Below are positions 22,433 through 34,959 of a stretch of 64,000 nucleotides of DNA, in pieces. Within the stretch, counting starts at the first letter, position 1; every line of letters begins with the position of its first letter. The position numbers were made by a program, and so were the translations under genes. The notes below the pieces were generated by a model that did no database searches, was not told the DNA's origin, and saw only the letters and a program-made list of their open reading frames with translations. The stretch comes from Escallonia rubra. Lineage: Eukaryota > Streptophyta > Magnoliopsida > Escalloniales > Escalloniaceae. The DNA lies in NCBI GenBank assembly GCA_033065855.1, contig JAVXUO010000529.1, positions 186,001-250,000 of the forward strand. The letters run 5' to 3'.

Positions 22433-23990
22433 AGATTTTTGCTGATGACCGTTCTGTTGGCCCAAGCTGATCTTTCCACCATTTAGCTTGTCAAATAATC
22501 CCTTAGAGAATTTGAGTAGTTACATGGCTTCTCATGTGATTGCTAAAATTGGGATGCTGCTGGTACCTTTCCGGTTCTTTATCTTGGAGTGCCTCTTATT
22601 TCCACTAAGCTGTAATATGAGGACCGTAAAATCCTCGTTGAAAAATTGACCAAGAAAATTTCAAGCTGGGCCATTAGGTACACGCCCTATACTGGAAGAG
22701 TGCAACTTGCTATCGCAGTGTTACTAATTATGCATATTTGTTACTGAACTATCTTCATTCTTGCTAAAAAGATAACTAAGCGGATTAAGAGTAAGGTTAG
22801 AGCCTTTGTATGGCATGGAAAATATGTGAGGTGCCATGGTGCAAAAGTTGCTTGAAAGCATCTCTGTCTTCCTAGAAGTGAATGTGATCTTGGGTTAAAA
22901 AGAATGGGGTGGAATAAGGCAGCCATTTGCAAACATTTATGGGATTTGGCACATAAAAAGGATTCACTTTTGGGTTAACTGGTGTATATATCTATATCAT
23001 AAAAACAACTACTTGGTGTAAGATCTTGAAAATCAGAGCACAGTTTTATCCTTTTTTTTTCAATTATAAGGTGGGGGATGTGAACAACACATGGTTTTGG
23101 CTGGATACGTGGGTTCCAAGTGGTGCTTTGATTGATCAGTATGGACAGAGACTTGTTTATGACTCTGGCATGAACATGAAGGCTAAAATTTGTGAGATCA
23201 TTCATGATAATACTTGGAGACTTCTTCTTATTCGATCCCAAGCCCTAAGGGAATTAAGCGTTGTCTTAGCTGCTTTACCTATACCTAATTCTCACCATCA
23301 TGACAAAAGTTAGTTGGGCATTGCGCCATAGTTGTACTTTTACTATCAAATATGCTTGGGAGGGTATTATAACTTAAGTTGTAAGTTTGCCTTGGCGGCG
23401 GCTAATGTGGTTACGGGGTATATATCATGACGTTCAATACATTATGGATACTATGCAGAGGAGGCATAAGAACCTAGACAAAGTTCAAAGCCTGGAATAT
23501 TCTCCAAGATGACACATGTGTCTTATGTTCGAGACATCCTGAGACTGAAGATCACCTGTTTGTGCAATGTTCTTTCGGTATCGAGTTGGGGAGCCCAGTC
23601 ATAAGAAAATTACATGTTAATATTCAACTTTTTTTCATGTCATAAGCTGTTTCAATATGCTATACAACATTCGGCTCGGAAATGTTTCAAGGCCAAAATG
23701 TGGAAACTATTGATGACAGTCATAATCTATGGCATTTGGCAGGAAAGAAATACAGGTACTTTTAATCTCCAAAGTGCTACCGTTCAAGGTTGTTTGTATG
23801 CAATGCAACAATCTATTAGATACAGAGTTTATAGCTAGAAAAATGTCCAAACTACTGATCAAAATATCTCTACTCAGATTGCATGGGAGATTGATAAGCA
23901 GATGCTGCTGGAAGTTCATTAAACCGAGAGGTTCCTCCTGTGTAACTGGTATATATGTTTTGTTTGGTGTCTATATAGTTAGTTGTTTTT
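22433..23990 (+). mobile_element. L1-type LINE fragment (RT 3' part and zinc-knuckle region)
   Basis: Plus strand. The catalytic FADD motif of reverse transcriptase is at about 22,442, followed by the post-catalytic region (YLGVPLIS-like, ISSWAIRYTPYTGRVQL), then the zf-RVT-like part (KVGDVNNTWFWLDTWVPSG at about 23,068-23,124) and a tail segment (KLLMTVIIYGIWQERN). It is broken by many stops and frame changes. It lacks the endonuclease, the main RT palm and ORF1, and no poly(A) end was seen. It abuts the Copia fossil directly on its left. Confidence 0.7.
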
Positions 23991-24032
23991 TATCTTACTT
24001 TCTGAAATTGTACATTTGGTGGAATTTTAATA

Positions 24033-24337
24033 CTCCATCCGTTCCAAGAAAATTGCTCATATTTCCTTTATAGACTGTACAAAAAAAAAAAATTTAATCA
24101 CTTTCCAAGTTAATTAAGAAATATTATGTAGGAGTTTTTTCATGTTTATCCTTTTTACACTTTTTTAATTTTATTTCTCTCTCCACATTTAATCATCCAC
24201 CAACCTATTTTCTCTCTCCTGACCCACTTTCGTCTCCCCTCCCCTCTCGGGATAGAATAAAAAATCCATAAAATATGACTTATATCTCAAATAAGCGTGC
24301 ACGTCAAACCTGATCAAATAATTTAAGACGGAGGGAG
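24033..24337. mobile_element. Stowaway MITE (Tc1/mariner)
   Basis: 305 bp flanked by TA (24,031-24,032 and 24,338-24,339). Left end CTCCATCCGTTCC; right end inverted CTCCCTCCGTCTTAAAT. This is the standard Stowaway terminus. No coding. It lies about 350 bp past the stop of the 24.7 kb protease, which faces it. Confidence 0.9.
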
Positions 24338-24339
24338 TA

Positions 24340-24693
24340 CAATATTGGACGTTGCAGCCAAGAAAAAAGAAGAAGAATGAGTTCTGAGTTGACTCAGTGG
24401 TCGTGGCAAGTGAAAGATGCACTTATTTTAACTAGGCTTCGGTCGGCCAAATTGACAAAAAAATCACTAAACTAAAACCGCTACGGCTGAAATCACAAAA
24501 AAATAAATAAATAAAGAAAAAGGAAACCAAAAAACAAAAATTCTCCACAAAAGGAAGAGGCGAAGAGTTACACGAAGATGATTGTTCGTTTCCAATTATA
24601 TCAAGTTTATTAGCTACATGCTTGTTGGATCTGCAAGAAAATTCTCCAACAACATAATTTTTTTTGGTACACCCAACAACACAAATAGGTACC
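24340..24693. other. 3' flank of protease gene
   Basis: AT-rich, with A-rich runs near 24,460-24,540. No gene, repeat end or clear AATAAA near the expected 3' end was seen. Confidence 0.4.
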
Positions 24694-26049
24694 TTATAAA
24701 TAGTTGACTAGATCCGTTTCACAATCCATATTTTCGATGTAAAGCCTCTGTGCTGAGAGGTCGTAGCCAATGTTATGGTGTTGTTGCGCAAATACACCGA
24801 TTATGCTGACGTCCTTCGGCGTGTTGCCATTTGCTATATCCACAGCTAGGCAAAATTCTACATTCAAGAGGGATTTAAAGAGGTTTTGTTTGCCCAATTC
24901 TAAAACAGCTCCCCCACGAAAATGAAACTTCACAATGGGAAACGGTTCAAGGTCTTCGTTAACATTGCCATAGTAGCACAACGCTGTCGGACGTTGGGGG
25001 ACGAATGAACGCGTCAACGATCCACCAATTATTTGTTCCACTGTATTTCTAAGCGCTAAATATGCATCACGAATGAGGAAAGTCCAATCTGTTCCCGAGT
25101 CAATCACCACTCCACGGCGCCCTTGTGGAGTTCTTTGAAACACACGTGGGTTAATTTCAAGTGTATTATGTCCAACGGTTATCTTTTCAAATTTTAGATA
25201 GTACCAGCCATTGTGCATAGCAAGTGCTGTCGACTTGCCTACAACTACAGCCCCATTCCCAATAATCAGTCTATTATGCATATAGTCTGGATCTCCAACG
25301 TTTCCGATGCAATATGAAAACTTGGTACCAAGTTGTCTAGCCAAAGATGTTCCACCATAACCAAGCCCCATAAGCCCGTTCATTTCTGTGTTAGGCTCAT
25401 TCATCACACGTCCACAACCAAAAAGAACGTTGGGGGCAGTTGTTGTTCCTTCATTCGGTATTAAAAACGAAAGCCTTTCTGTGGCATAGTTCCCATAGAC
25501 GGAGGCTCCATCTCCATAAGTTTCCGAGACTGTGCACCAATTCTTTGCATGATCGCAATGTGCAGCACAATAAGGATCGTTGTTGCATGGTAACGGATAG
25601 TATGTAGAAGATAGTGACGGATTAAATATGGGATTATAGGTGTTACATCCGGTGCATGGAATGCAATAAACCCAAAACAGACTGCTCCCTGTGTCCATCC
25701 AGAGGAATTGATGAACTGATGGCTCACCAATAAACATACTAACCAAAAAAGATCGGCTGCTAGCAACCATAAGCCCTCGGATATCTTCTGGAGTTTCTAC
25801 TGTGGTGGTTGCTTTTAAATAGGATAGTTGTGCAAGCGAACGTTCTAGTGATTGATTAGCACGATCAGCTATGGTGGCATTTGCGTTATAAAATGGGGAT
25901 AAAACAGAGTCATGATGAATGAGGTTAGCAACAAAGCGATAAGGGCTTGTGGCTATAGAATCAGTGATGTTGGTGGAGAGAAGAAAGGCCAAGATTACTA
26001 GAACGAGTTTAGCATCATGAACCAATAGGAAATTTTCTCCCATGGTCAC
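24694..26049 (-). CDS. Nepenthesin/CDR1-like aspartic protease, intact
   Basis: Single-exon, 451 residues, family A1B. Start MTMGENFLL; Met3 lies in the strong context ACCATGG and may be the true start. Signal peptide at about 11-33 (KLVLVILAFLLSTN), so probably secreted to the apoplast or vacuole. The propeptide runs to about residue 100. Catalytic DTGS is at 119-122 and DSGT at 317-320, with flap Tyr178 (TYGDG). The Cys-rich insert (C129, C132, C135, C155, C161, C165, C172) marks nepenthesin-type enzymes. C-terminal IIGVFAQQHHNIGYDL is present, and a short tail (ETDLVNYL) extends beyond the paralogs. Unlike the 52.6 kb and 4.5 kb copies, its second motif is the canonical DSGT. CDR1 relatives act in defence signalling, but substrates are unknown here. 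Nearest features are a Stowaway MITE 3' and duplicated DNA 5'. Confidence 0.93.
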   Translation of the reverse strand: MTMGENFLLVHDAKLVLVILAFLLSTNITDSIATSPYRFVANLIHHDSVLSPFYNANATIADRANQSLERSLAQLSYLKATTTVETPEDIRGLMVASSRSFLVSMFIGEPSVHQFLWMDTGSSLFWVYCIPCTGCNTYNPIFNPSLSSTYYPLPCNNDPYCAAHCDHAKNWCTVSETYGDGASVYGNYATERLSFLIPNEGTTTAPNVLFGCGRVMNEPNTEMNGLMGLGYGGTSLARQLGTKFSYCIGNVGDPDYMHNRLIIGNGAVVVGKSTALAMHNGWYYLKFEKITVGHNTLEINPRVFQRTPQGRRGVVIDSGTDWTFLIRDAYLALRNTVEQIIGGSLTRSFVPQRPTALCYYGNVNEDLEPFPIVKFHFRGGAVLELGKQNLFKSLLNVEFCLAVDIANGNTPKDVSIIGVFAQQHHNIGYDLSAQRLYIENMDCETDLVNYL

Positions 26050-27172
26050 AAAGTTTGTGATAGCACTGTTTCCAGCCTGCCTTCCTTTGCACTTCCTCTA
26101 ATTGTTTAGTAAACACCCACTTTCTCTAGGAAATTACTTGAATACACTTTATACACTCCAAATTCTTTTCAGTTAAAGTTTCCTTCGTGGATTATTGACT
26201 AATATATAGAAGAATTGAGAAGACAAAAATACCATTAGATTATGTTTCTCCTTTGTTAAAACCCACACACACACACAAACCCAGACACACTGATATAAAT
26301 GTCCACAAGATATTCAGTTATGTACATCTGCTTTTAAATAACTATAACATTATGAGATTCATCCTGTTTATAACGATACAATCCATGAAAATCCTAAAAA
26401 TGAAATAAGGATATGTAGCAAATACTAAAGTTGAGAAACGTTTCGATATATAGAAGTCAACAATCCTCTCTTTCTCTCTCTCTCTCTCACGCGCGCGCGT
26501 GTGTTTATACGCATATACAATCCTCTAAATCATGATAGAATATGTGATGATCTCAGAAATAAAATAAGTATGTGCAATATATAATAAAGTTGAGAAACTT
26601 GTGTCAATATTTTAAGAAAAGCATCAATTTAGTATCACAATTGACTTAGCTTACTAATCACAAAATTGAAAAAATCTGTGACTGATTTACATTTTTGACT
26701 GATTCACAAAATTGAAACAATCTGTGACTGATTCACAAAATTGAACTTGAGCTTTGATCACAAAAAGAGAAACGGTTGAGACTCTCTCTCTCAATTACTA
26801 GAGTTGACAAATGTGTAAATATACAGAAATCACCAATTTAGCATTGCAATTGAGTCAACTTATGAAATCATAAATTTGAAACGATTGGTGAATGGATTAA
26901 CATACTTATGAAATCACAAATTTGAAACGATCGGTCAAAAGTAGATTTTGATTAAATCAAAATCAGTTTCCAAAATCAGCTTTAATTCATGTCAAGCATA
27001 ATAGATTAAAAGTTATTGATGGTCTTTGGATAAAAATGGATTAAAGTAGGTTTAGTGTGATAAAATTACCATAGAGTGTATTCAAATTGAAAAGGAGCAT
27101 TTAATGTCAGTTTATATGTAAGGATATTTTGGTAATTCTCTTGATCAAACCTAATTCTACAAAATTTATTAA

Positions 27173-27546
27173 GAGGTCGTTTGTGATTGATTCTTAACAG
27201 TAAATTTTGATTAAATTAGAATCAATTTCTAAAATCTGCTTTAATCCATTTTAAGCATAATAGATTAAAAGTTGTTGAAGGTGTTTGGATAAAAAGGGAT
27301 TAAAGTAGGTTTAGTGTAACAAAATTACCATCTAGTGTTTTCAAAGTGAAATTGAGCATTTAATTATGCTTATATGTAAGGATATTTTGGTAAATCTCTT
27401 GGTCAAACTTAATTCTCCAAAACTGACTAAACCTTAATCCAAGCAAATGAGGATTATGGATTTAATCAGTTTACTTTTTTTGCCAAACACTTCAAAACTG
27501 ATTTAATCAGGTTTGACCAATCTAAAATCAATCCCAAACACCCTCT
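27173..27546. mobile_element. MITE, GTTTGTGATTGATT family, copy 1
   Basis: About 374 bp with inverted ends: AGAGGTCGTTTGTGATTGATT on the left (first 20 bases shown by the family at both copies) and ATCAATCCCAAACACCCTCT on the right. A second complete copy lies at 28,438-28,842. Shorter partial copies of the interior lie at about 26,940 and 28,205, so four related segments occur in 1.9 kb. No coding; probably hAT-like by its GTTTG ends, but no target duplication was defined. Confidence 0.6.
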
Positions 27547-27572
27547 AAATACAATCCAAAAAAATGAAAAAA

Positions 27573-27719
27573 TTATTTGAGGAGCGGTCAGATGTCTAGA
27601 GATATCCTCAGTAATGGATCTGTGAGATATATGGTCTGTTTGTCTGGAGGTTATACAATAAATTCTTTTAAAATGATTTACAAAGCAGTTGGTTATGTCA
27701 GGATGAGAAGTATGGGTAA
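27573..27719 (+). repeat. LINE-derived filler at the duplication junction
   Basis: The 147 bp matches 32,318-32,464, inside the reverse-transcriptase part of the LINE at 29,266-34,640, with about five differences that I count. It is an internal piece with no LINE 3' end or tail, so ordinary target-primed insertion does not explain it. It sits exactly between two tandem units, as filler DNA copied during break repair would. Confidence 0.75.
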
Positions 27720-28437
27720 CACAATCCGTGAAGATCCTAAAAATGAAATAAGGATATGTAGCAAATACTAAAGTTGAGAAACGTTTCGATATATAGAAGT
27801 CAACAATCCTCTCTCTCTCTCTCTCTCTCTCTAAATCCTCTAAATCATGATAGAATCTGTGATGATCCGAGAAATGAAATAAGTATGTGCAATATATAAT
27901 AAAGTTGAGAAACTTGTGTCAATATTTTAAGAAAAACATCAATCTAGTATCACAATTGACTTAGCTTACTAATCACAAAATTGAAAAAATATGTGACTGA
28001 TTTACATTTTTGACTGATTCACAAAATTGAAACAATCTGTGACTGATTCACAAAATTGAACTTGAGCTTTGATCACAAAAAGAGAAACAGTTGACTCTCT
28101 CTCTCTCTCTCAATTACTAGAGTTGACAAAGGTGTAAATATACATAAATCACCAATTTAGCATTGCAATTGAGTCAACTTATGAAATCACAAATTTGAAA
28201 CGATCGGTCAAAATTAGATTTTGATTAAATCAAAATCAATTTTCAAAATCAACTTTAATCTATGTCAAGCATAATAGATTAAAAGTTGTTGATGATCTTT
28301 GGATAAAAATGGATTAAAGTAGGTTTACTATGATAAAATTACCATATTCAAATTGAAAAGGAGCATTTAATGTCAGTTTATATATAAGGATATTTTGGTA
28401 ATTCTCTTGGTCAAACCTGATTCTACAAAATTTATTA

Positions 28438-28842
28438 AGAGTTCGTTTGTGATTGATTCTTAAAAGTAGATTTTGATTAAATTAGAATCAGTTTCTAAAA
28501 TCAGCTTTAATCCAATTTAAGCATAATAGATTAAAAGTTGTTGAAGGTGTCCGGATAAAAATGGATTAAAGTAGGTTTAGTGTAGCAAATTTACCATCTA
28601 GTGTATTCAAAGTGAAATTGAGCATTTAATTCTGTTTATATGTAAGGATATTTTTGGTAAATCTCTTGGTCAAACCTGATTCTCCAAAACTGACTAAATC
28701 TTAATCCAAGAAAATGAGGATTATGGATTTAATCAGTTTTGGGCACATTGAAGCAGATTTAACAGTTTACTTTTTTTGCCAAACACTTCAAAAATGATTT
28801 AATCAGGTTTGAGCAATCTAAAATCAATCCCAAACACCCTCT
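28438..28842. mobile_element. MITE, GTTTGTGATTGATT family, copy 2
   Basis: Second copy of the element at 27,173-27,546, carried by the second tandem unit. It is slightly longer (about 405 bp) with the same inverted ends. It arose with the segmental duplication rather than by a separate insertion. Confidence 0.6.
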
Positions 28843-29265
28843 AAATAGAACAAAAAAAAAAAAAATGAGGATTAAGAATTTAATTAGTTTTGAGCTATGG
28901 AGAAGATTTAAACATTTTTTTTTCTTTTGACGAACTTTAAATATGAATTTAATCAAGTTTGCCCATTATAGAATCAACCCCAAACATCCCAAGAAAGATT
29001 ATTTAACTGCAAAACACATATGGACTACATACATGATTCAGGAAGCTGCACATGCATTGAACTTGTTGTTCTATCCCGTTCCATTTAAGGCTAATCTCTT
29101 GCGTTTATAAAATAATACTTTGATATCCACTGATTCTTATGTATTTTTTTCATAGTTCACTTGATATCCATTTGTTATCACAGCCAATTAAGTGTTGACT
29201 AAATAATGGAGTAATCAAGATCCGCCTTTTCAATCAAAACAAAAAGGACCGAAAGTTAAAACGTA

Positions 29266-32200
29266 CTCTCTCTCTCTCTTTGATAATAAGAGAATTGCAT
29301 TGAAATAAAACCAAGGTTACAACGTGTCATGAAAGAGGGCCTTATGGCCATACATCATATCATACCAAAGAGGACACAAGGCAAAATATAGAGCTAGCTA
29401 TAATACCCAAAATGCAACCAAAAGTACATTAGATGCGCACACTACCGAGTACCCAGTCTTGATAAACCTTCGTCCGGGCCTGGCAAGCAAAAAGAGCCAA
29501 AGATTTTGCTTCGATCAAGAGGTGTGGGACTGCTCTCGCAATATTATACTGATGAAACTTATTCATAAGATGGCACAAGTCATATATGATTGGCGCCACT
29601 GTGTCATATATATCATCATATCCCGACATCTGAGATAACATAAATTGAGATGACGTTAGAACAGTTATATGATGGAAATTTCTATGTAAAGCCCAAGTAG
29701 ATGCAATTAAAAGGCAATGTGATAATGCAGTATAGCTATCCGATGCGCTTATGGAGAAGGAGGCCGATCCACAACGGGTGTTATTTTTGCGGCATGTTAC
29801 ACCAATGCCTACTCGCAAGCGAGTAGAATCAAAATATGAATGGATATACATAAGAATTGGGCTGGGGTTAAGACAAGAGCAAGGCGAGTTATGTATATAG
29901 AGGGGGATGTTTGGTGCCGCCATGGGATTACCCTCCCTACTAGGTGAGCAGTTTGGCTGGGGCAAATTTCTCGGGGAACTAGGAAGCCTATGGTTGTATT
30001 TATATATTGAATTTGTAAGGCTAAGTATGTGTTGGATTATGGTTAAAGGGTTAAAAGGAGTCTGTCGAAAGACGAGGTTGTTTCTATGCACCCATATAGA
30101 CCAGATAGTAGTAAAAAAATATATCATCGCGAGCCATGATCTTCTTGTGGATGGATGGGGTGCAATACATGCGATGAGCCATTCTCGGAACTTACACCCT
30201 AAATCAGTTGTCCGTATACCCAGAGGTATACCAAACCATATGAGACGGACAATCGGGCATAAGAAAAAAGCATGGTTTGTATCTTCAGGTTGTTCATTAA
30301 ACAGTGGGCATAAGTCCGTCTCAGTGAAGTTAATCCTCTGTAGGTTCCTGTGAAGAGGTAGGCGGTCCCACAGTAGTTACCATATAAAGAAATTAAGCTT
30401 GAGCGGTAACCGTAGCAACTGTATTTTCCGCCACGCGTCATTTGGAAGTAAGGGCGGTGTTGTCGGTGGTTTGGGAAGAGCTTGGATGACCTCCGAGTGA
30501 CGGGCATACAGGAGCCAATAGGCGGAGTTCACATTATAATTGTCATCCTTTGTGGAACCCCAGACCCTTTGGTCCTCAAAATCATGCTTAGCAATATAGA
30601 TAGCTTGAATTCATTGTGCAATCGCTGAGGGAAATAGGTTGTTCATTTTATGCTCATCCCAAGTTCCATCAGTAATCAAATCACAGACAAGTTGGCATGA
30701 TTGGCTATTTGGCACGGGCATGGTAGTCATGATTGGAGGTTGATCAGGGATCCAATAGTCCCTCCAAATATTGATTTTCTTAGCATTCCCAACTTGCCAT
30801 CGTAACCCTCCACAAGAGTTTGGCGTCCAATCAGAATGCCTTTCCAGACGGGTGAGAAGGAACCAACGTAGGGGGACTGAAGGAAAGTTTGGCGAACACA
30901 GTACCTGCCATAGAAGACTTTTGCCACAAGGGTATCCGGTTCTGTCCATATATTCCATGCTACTTTGGCCAGTAGGACCTTATTTAGAAGTTGCAAGTTT
31001 TTGAAAGCCAAGCCACCTGTGGAGAAGGGTCCACATAGAGCATGCCAATTGATCCAGTGTATCCCCCGTTGCTCATCCTTACCAGACCACCAGAAAATTT
31101 CTAGCATTTGTTCAATTTTACGACAGACTCTCACCAGAAACGACCAAACCTTTATATGATAGATAAGCAAAGAATGTAAAACAGATTAAATTAAGGTGGC
31201 CCTTCCTGCTTTATTGAGGACTAGGCATTTCCAAGAAGCACATCTTGTCCTGATACGGTCCGAAAAATCCAGAAAAAGTCTGTTTTCTTTGTTGTTATGT
31301 CCAGGGTGCCTCCAAGATATGTTCCAAAATCACATGTCATTGTAAACCCAAGCTTCCGTCGCACCAGAAGGTGCGTAGTCAAATTTGAGTTGGGACTGAG
31401 GGTCATTGTGGATTTTTGCATATTGACTTGCTGGCCTGATTCTTCACAATATTGATCGAGAATACAGTTTACCGAGGATACTAATTGACGACAGATCTAA
31501 GTAAAGATCATAATATCGTCGGCAAATAATAAGTGGTTAATTGTCGGGATTTTCAGACCAGCCTTGATGCCAGGGAGTTTATGAGAGTCTTGTGCCGATA
31601 CCAAAGCCCCTGACAAAGCTTCTGCACAGAGAATAAACAGATAAGGAGATAAAGGGTCACCCTGCTGAAGTCCACGTTGAGGTTGACAACGTTCGGATGG
31701 TGATCCATTGATAAGAATTTCAAAAAAGACCGTAGATACACATTGCATAATTAGGCGAATCAGATGTGATGGGAATAACATTTTATGAAGGACAGCTTCC
31801 AGAGACCTCCAGCAAACTCGATCATACGCCTTGCTCATGTCCATCTTGATAACGCCAAGACACGCTTTTGTGTGCCGAGTTAATCGGACTTTATTGGTTA
31901 GTTCTTGAGCAATCAGGACTTGAGCAATCAGGAAGTTGTCCACAATATAACAATTCGCTACAAAAGCATTCTGATAGGGTGAGATAAGGGTAGGAAGGAC
32001 GGTCTTCAGGCGGTTGGCCAGTGTCTTAGAGATGATCTTGTAAATTGTGTTACACAGGCTAATTGGTCTAAAGTCGGACGGCTTCTATGGATTTTTGCAT
32101 TTGGGGATGAGCACAATAAAGGCTTTATTAGTTACGCTGAGCATGTGGCCGAACCGGAAGAACGACAAAACAGCCGCTATAATATGTCTTTCCATAAAGT

Positions 32201-34640
32201 CCCAGCAGTGTTGGTATACTATAGCAGGGATTCCATCAGGTCCAGGAGCTTTGAGGGGTTTGATCTGGAACAACGCTGTTTTAATTTCGTGGCTTGTGAA
32301 GGGTTTAGTTAGAAAATTTATTTGAGGGGCGGTCAGATGTCTAGAGATATCCTCAATAATGGATCTGTGAGATATAGAGTCTGTTTGTCTGGAGGTTATA
32401 CAATAAATTCCTTTAAAATGATTTACAAAGCAGTTGGTTATGTCAGGATGAGAAGTATGGGTAATATAGGTGTCATCGATAATGTTGGAAATGCGATTTC
32501 GATTTCGTCGGATAATGGTGGAAGTATGGAAAAATTTATTGTTTCTGTCGCCCACCTGTAGCCAATGTGTCTTTTAGCTTTCTGGGCCCACATAATCTCT
32601 TCACAGTCCAGTAGCCAATCCAATTTTTTCCTTGCCTGCTGTTCCAAGGATTGAGCACTTTGATTCGGGAGAAGAGGTTGAAGGTGAGACAACTGATTTA
32701 AAGTATTGGTAATCTGGGTGTTCAGGTGGCCAAAGCAAATCTTGTTCCAGATGGTTAAATCTTTCATCATAATTGTGCCCCATGATGCTACTTTAAAAGA
32801 GGGGATCCGGTAATGGGGTTCTGCCATGCGTTGAAAATAGCCCTCCTTCCCATAGGATGTTTAAGCCACATCGCTTCAAAGCGCTTAGGCCGGTATCCAG
32901 ATAGGACAGATGGATTGGTATCCAGAAGCAATGGGGCATGATCCGAAGATTGGATTCCCAGATTTGTAATAGTAGTACTAGAGAACATAGTGGCCCACTC
33001 ACCGTTGGCGAAACCTCTGTCAAGGCGTTCATAAGTACAAGCCTCATGTTGCCGATTATTTGTCCAAGTAAAGGACGGTCCCACCCATTTTATGTCGATC
33101 AGATTATGTAGCTGAAGAAAATTCGCTAAGAGATCCTGTCCAGGTAGAGAGGTGTTGTTGGGCCTCGATTTATCAGAGGCCACCAAAACTTGATTAAAAT
33201 CTCCCATCAATAGGATAGCAGATCTGATGGAAGATATCATCTCATAGATACGGGCCCAGGTGTCACGCCTTTTGGCCAGATTCGGGTGTCCATAAATAAA
33301 TCTCGAAACCCACGTTTCTCCACTACTGAGGGTAAAGTGAATCAAGATACAATTTTTGTCACGATGTAAAACCCTTCCACACAGATCGTCAGTCCACCCA
33401 GAGGCCTCCTTCCGTTCCATATGCACCACCCTGATCAACCCCAGTATAGGCAGTGTACCCATATTTTAGGAATTTCTGAGAGACTATATCCACTTTTGTT
33501 TTCGTTTCGAGGAGAAAAATACACATGGGCTTATAAAGCCAGATCATCTTTAGTGCTGCGCAAACTGATAGGGCGTGACCAAGCCCACGGCAGTTCCAGC
33601 GTAATTGTATCATTGAAGGTTGGGGTGCTGTTGTGGAACAACACCCAGAACCCTAAACCCACCCCGCACTTCCTTCGGCCAGAAAGGAATTTCCGCATGC
33701 AGAACCGTATCCGTTTTTTTCCATATGCAGAAATATCCACATATATAAGCAGGAAGAGCATGCAGTAAACATTTCATGCAGATAATTGTGGACCATCATA
33801 GAGGAGAGAGAGTGACCTGGTAATGGGTCAGCCGATGTAGAGGTGTAGGGACGATAGTGTTGTCCAGGAGCAGTCACAGCCAAAGGGACGCCTTCCACAG
33901 AGAGGCGCTTACCCTTGTCTGATGAAAAGAGAGGTACGGGATTTGCTTCCGAAGGCATATTCGCCAAAGAATTTTGCTGATGTGGTTGGTCCATATTCAC
34001 AGCCACCTCTTCCTCAGATTCATACTCGGGAGCCACAAACCGAGTTCCCTATTGAGGTGAGAATACATTTTCCGCGGGCAGAGCACCTTTCTCATGATCA
34101 TCATTCATGTCCGGCAATAGGTTAGAGCTCAGAGAAAAAGCAGATGATTCTTTCAGCGGGGCATAAATACTGAGAGTTAGATCACGCCGAAGCAAAGCTA
34201 GATCAGATTGAACTGAGCGTTCCAGTAGCGGGTCCTGTAGAATTTCACTCCTTGTGTCATGCCACACAAGACAATCGTCCAGGGGGCTCGCATTAGCATT
34301 GGTCAAAACATCTGCAGGAGTCCCATGAATCGGTATAACCGGTTCCGTCTCCGGGGCAGGTAGATTCAGAAGTTCATTGGGTTGGCCAAGGCTTATGTTC
34401 GTGGTAAAACCATCCACCCGCGGTGTGCTTGAGATCTGGGATGAAGAAGGAGGGTTGGGCAGGCCTTCTAAAGTATTCGGGCTTTGGTTTGGTCCAAAAA
34501 TAATTTGGAGACCAAACTCAGATAGTCCAGCAAGAAGCCTGTTGATATTAAAGCGGAACAGGGAGAGTGCTGGGCCAGGCCCACTGGCCTAGATCCAAAC
34601 CGGTGGAGCATTCGGTTGGCCCAAGAGCGGGGTTGTATGT
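29266..34640 (-). mobile_element. L1-type LINE, nearly full length, defective
   Basis: Minus strand, about 5.4 kb. A 5' part (34,640-33,650) looks like the end of ORF1 without a visible DUF4283 or CCHC knuckle, so it is probably 5'-truncated. Endonuclease/exonuclease domain 33,613-32,790 (WNCRGLG, LLMGDFNQVL, SDHAPLLL). Reverse transcriptase 32,555-31,170 (KAPGPDGIP, MDMSKAYDRVCW, GLQQGDPLSPYLF, FADDIMIF). zf-RVT region 30,960-30,200. RNase H-like end 29,960-29,429 (SYTALSHCLLIASTWAL). The 3' end closes with TATTATCAAAGAGAGAGAGA. At least six frame breaks. It split the upstream region of the 24.7 kb protease; the unsplit version survives at 16.8-18.8 kb. Confidence 0.88.
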
Positions 34641-34950
34641 GATAAATTGGATAGCACACGCATGCATGAAATGAATCAAGTCAATATAGAGAAAATGAAT
34701 ATCTATTTCTTATTTCATATTCCCTCTTTAATCACTTAGGTAAATTTGTAATACAACGAAAAAATGTTACAACGTTATATAGCACCACATTACAATAAGC
34801 TCGGCGGAAATGGTCATCAGCCTTGTCCGGAATTAGAGGATCTATTGGCGGCTGGGAGGTCCGGTGAATGATTGATGACTTATTATACCAAATTCATTGT
34901 CCAAGGTGGTGTAGATAATTACACAGATTGTAGGTAGGGCATGGGTGGTG
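34641..34950. other. Continuation of protease upstream duplication
   Basis: Matches 18,350-18,620 (for example TATTTCTTATTTCATA... and ATATAGCACCA.ATAACAATGAGCTC-type runs). This is the DNA displaced by the LINE insertion. No gene. Confidence 0.6.
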
Positions 34951-34959
34951 TTACACGGT

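Larger units (their letters stand above)
26385..28855. repeat. Tandem duplication of about 1.15 kb upstream of the protease
   Basis: Unit 1 is about 26,385-27,572 and unit 2 about 27,720-28,855. They begin with the same text (ACAATCC.TGAA.ATCCTAAA), share CTCTCT tracts, GTGACTGATTCACAAAATTG repeats and the MITE below, and end at CAAACACCCTCTAAATA. The join is not direct: 147 bp of LINE sequence lies between the units (next entry). Unit 1 has an extra GCGCGC/GTGTGT stretch near 26,490. No coding. Confidence 0.8.

Noticed and set aside
24340-24693. Terminator or poly(A) site of the 24.7 kb protease
   Set aside because: No clear AATAAA or conserved 3' flank was seen, unlike the 52.6 kb copy.
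25461-25766. Secondary open frames overlapping the protease genes (also 4,883-5,143 and 53,345-53,605)
   Set aside because: They are other-frame shadows; their similarity to each other follows from the conserved protease frame.
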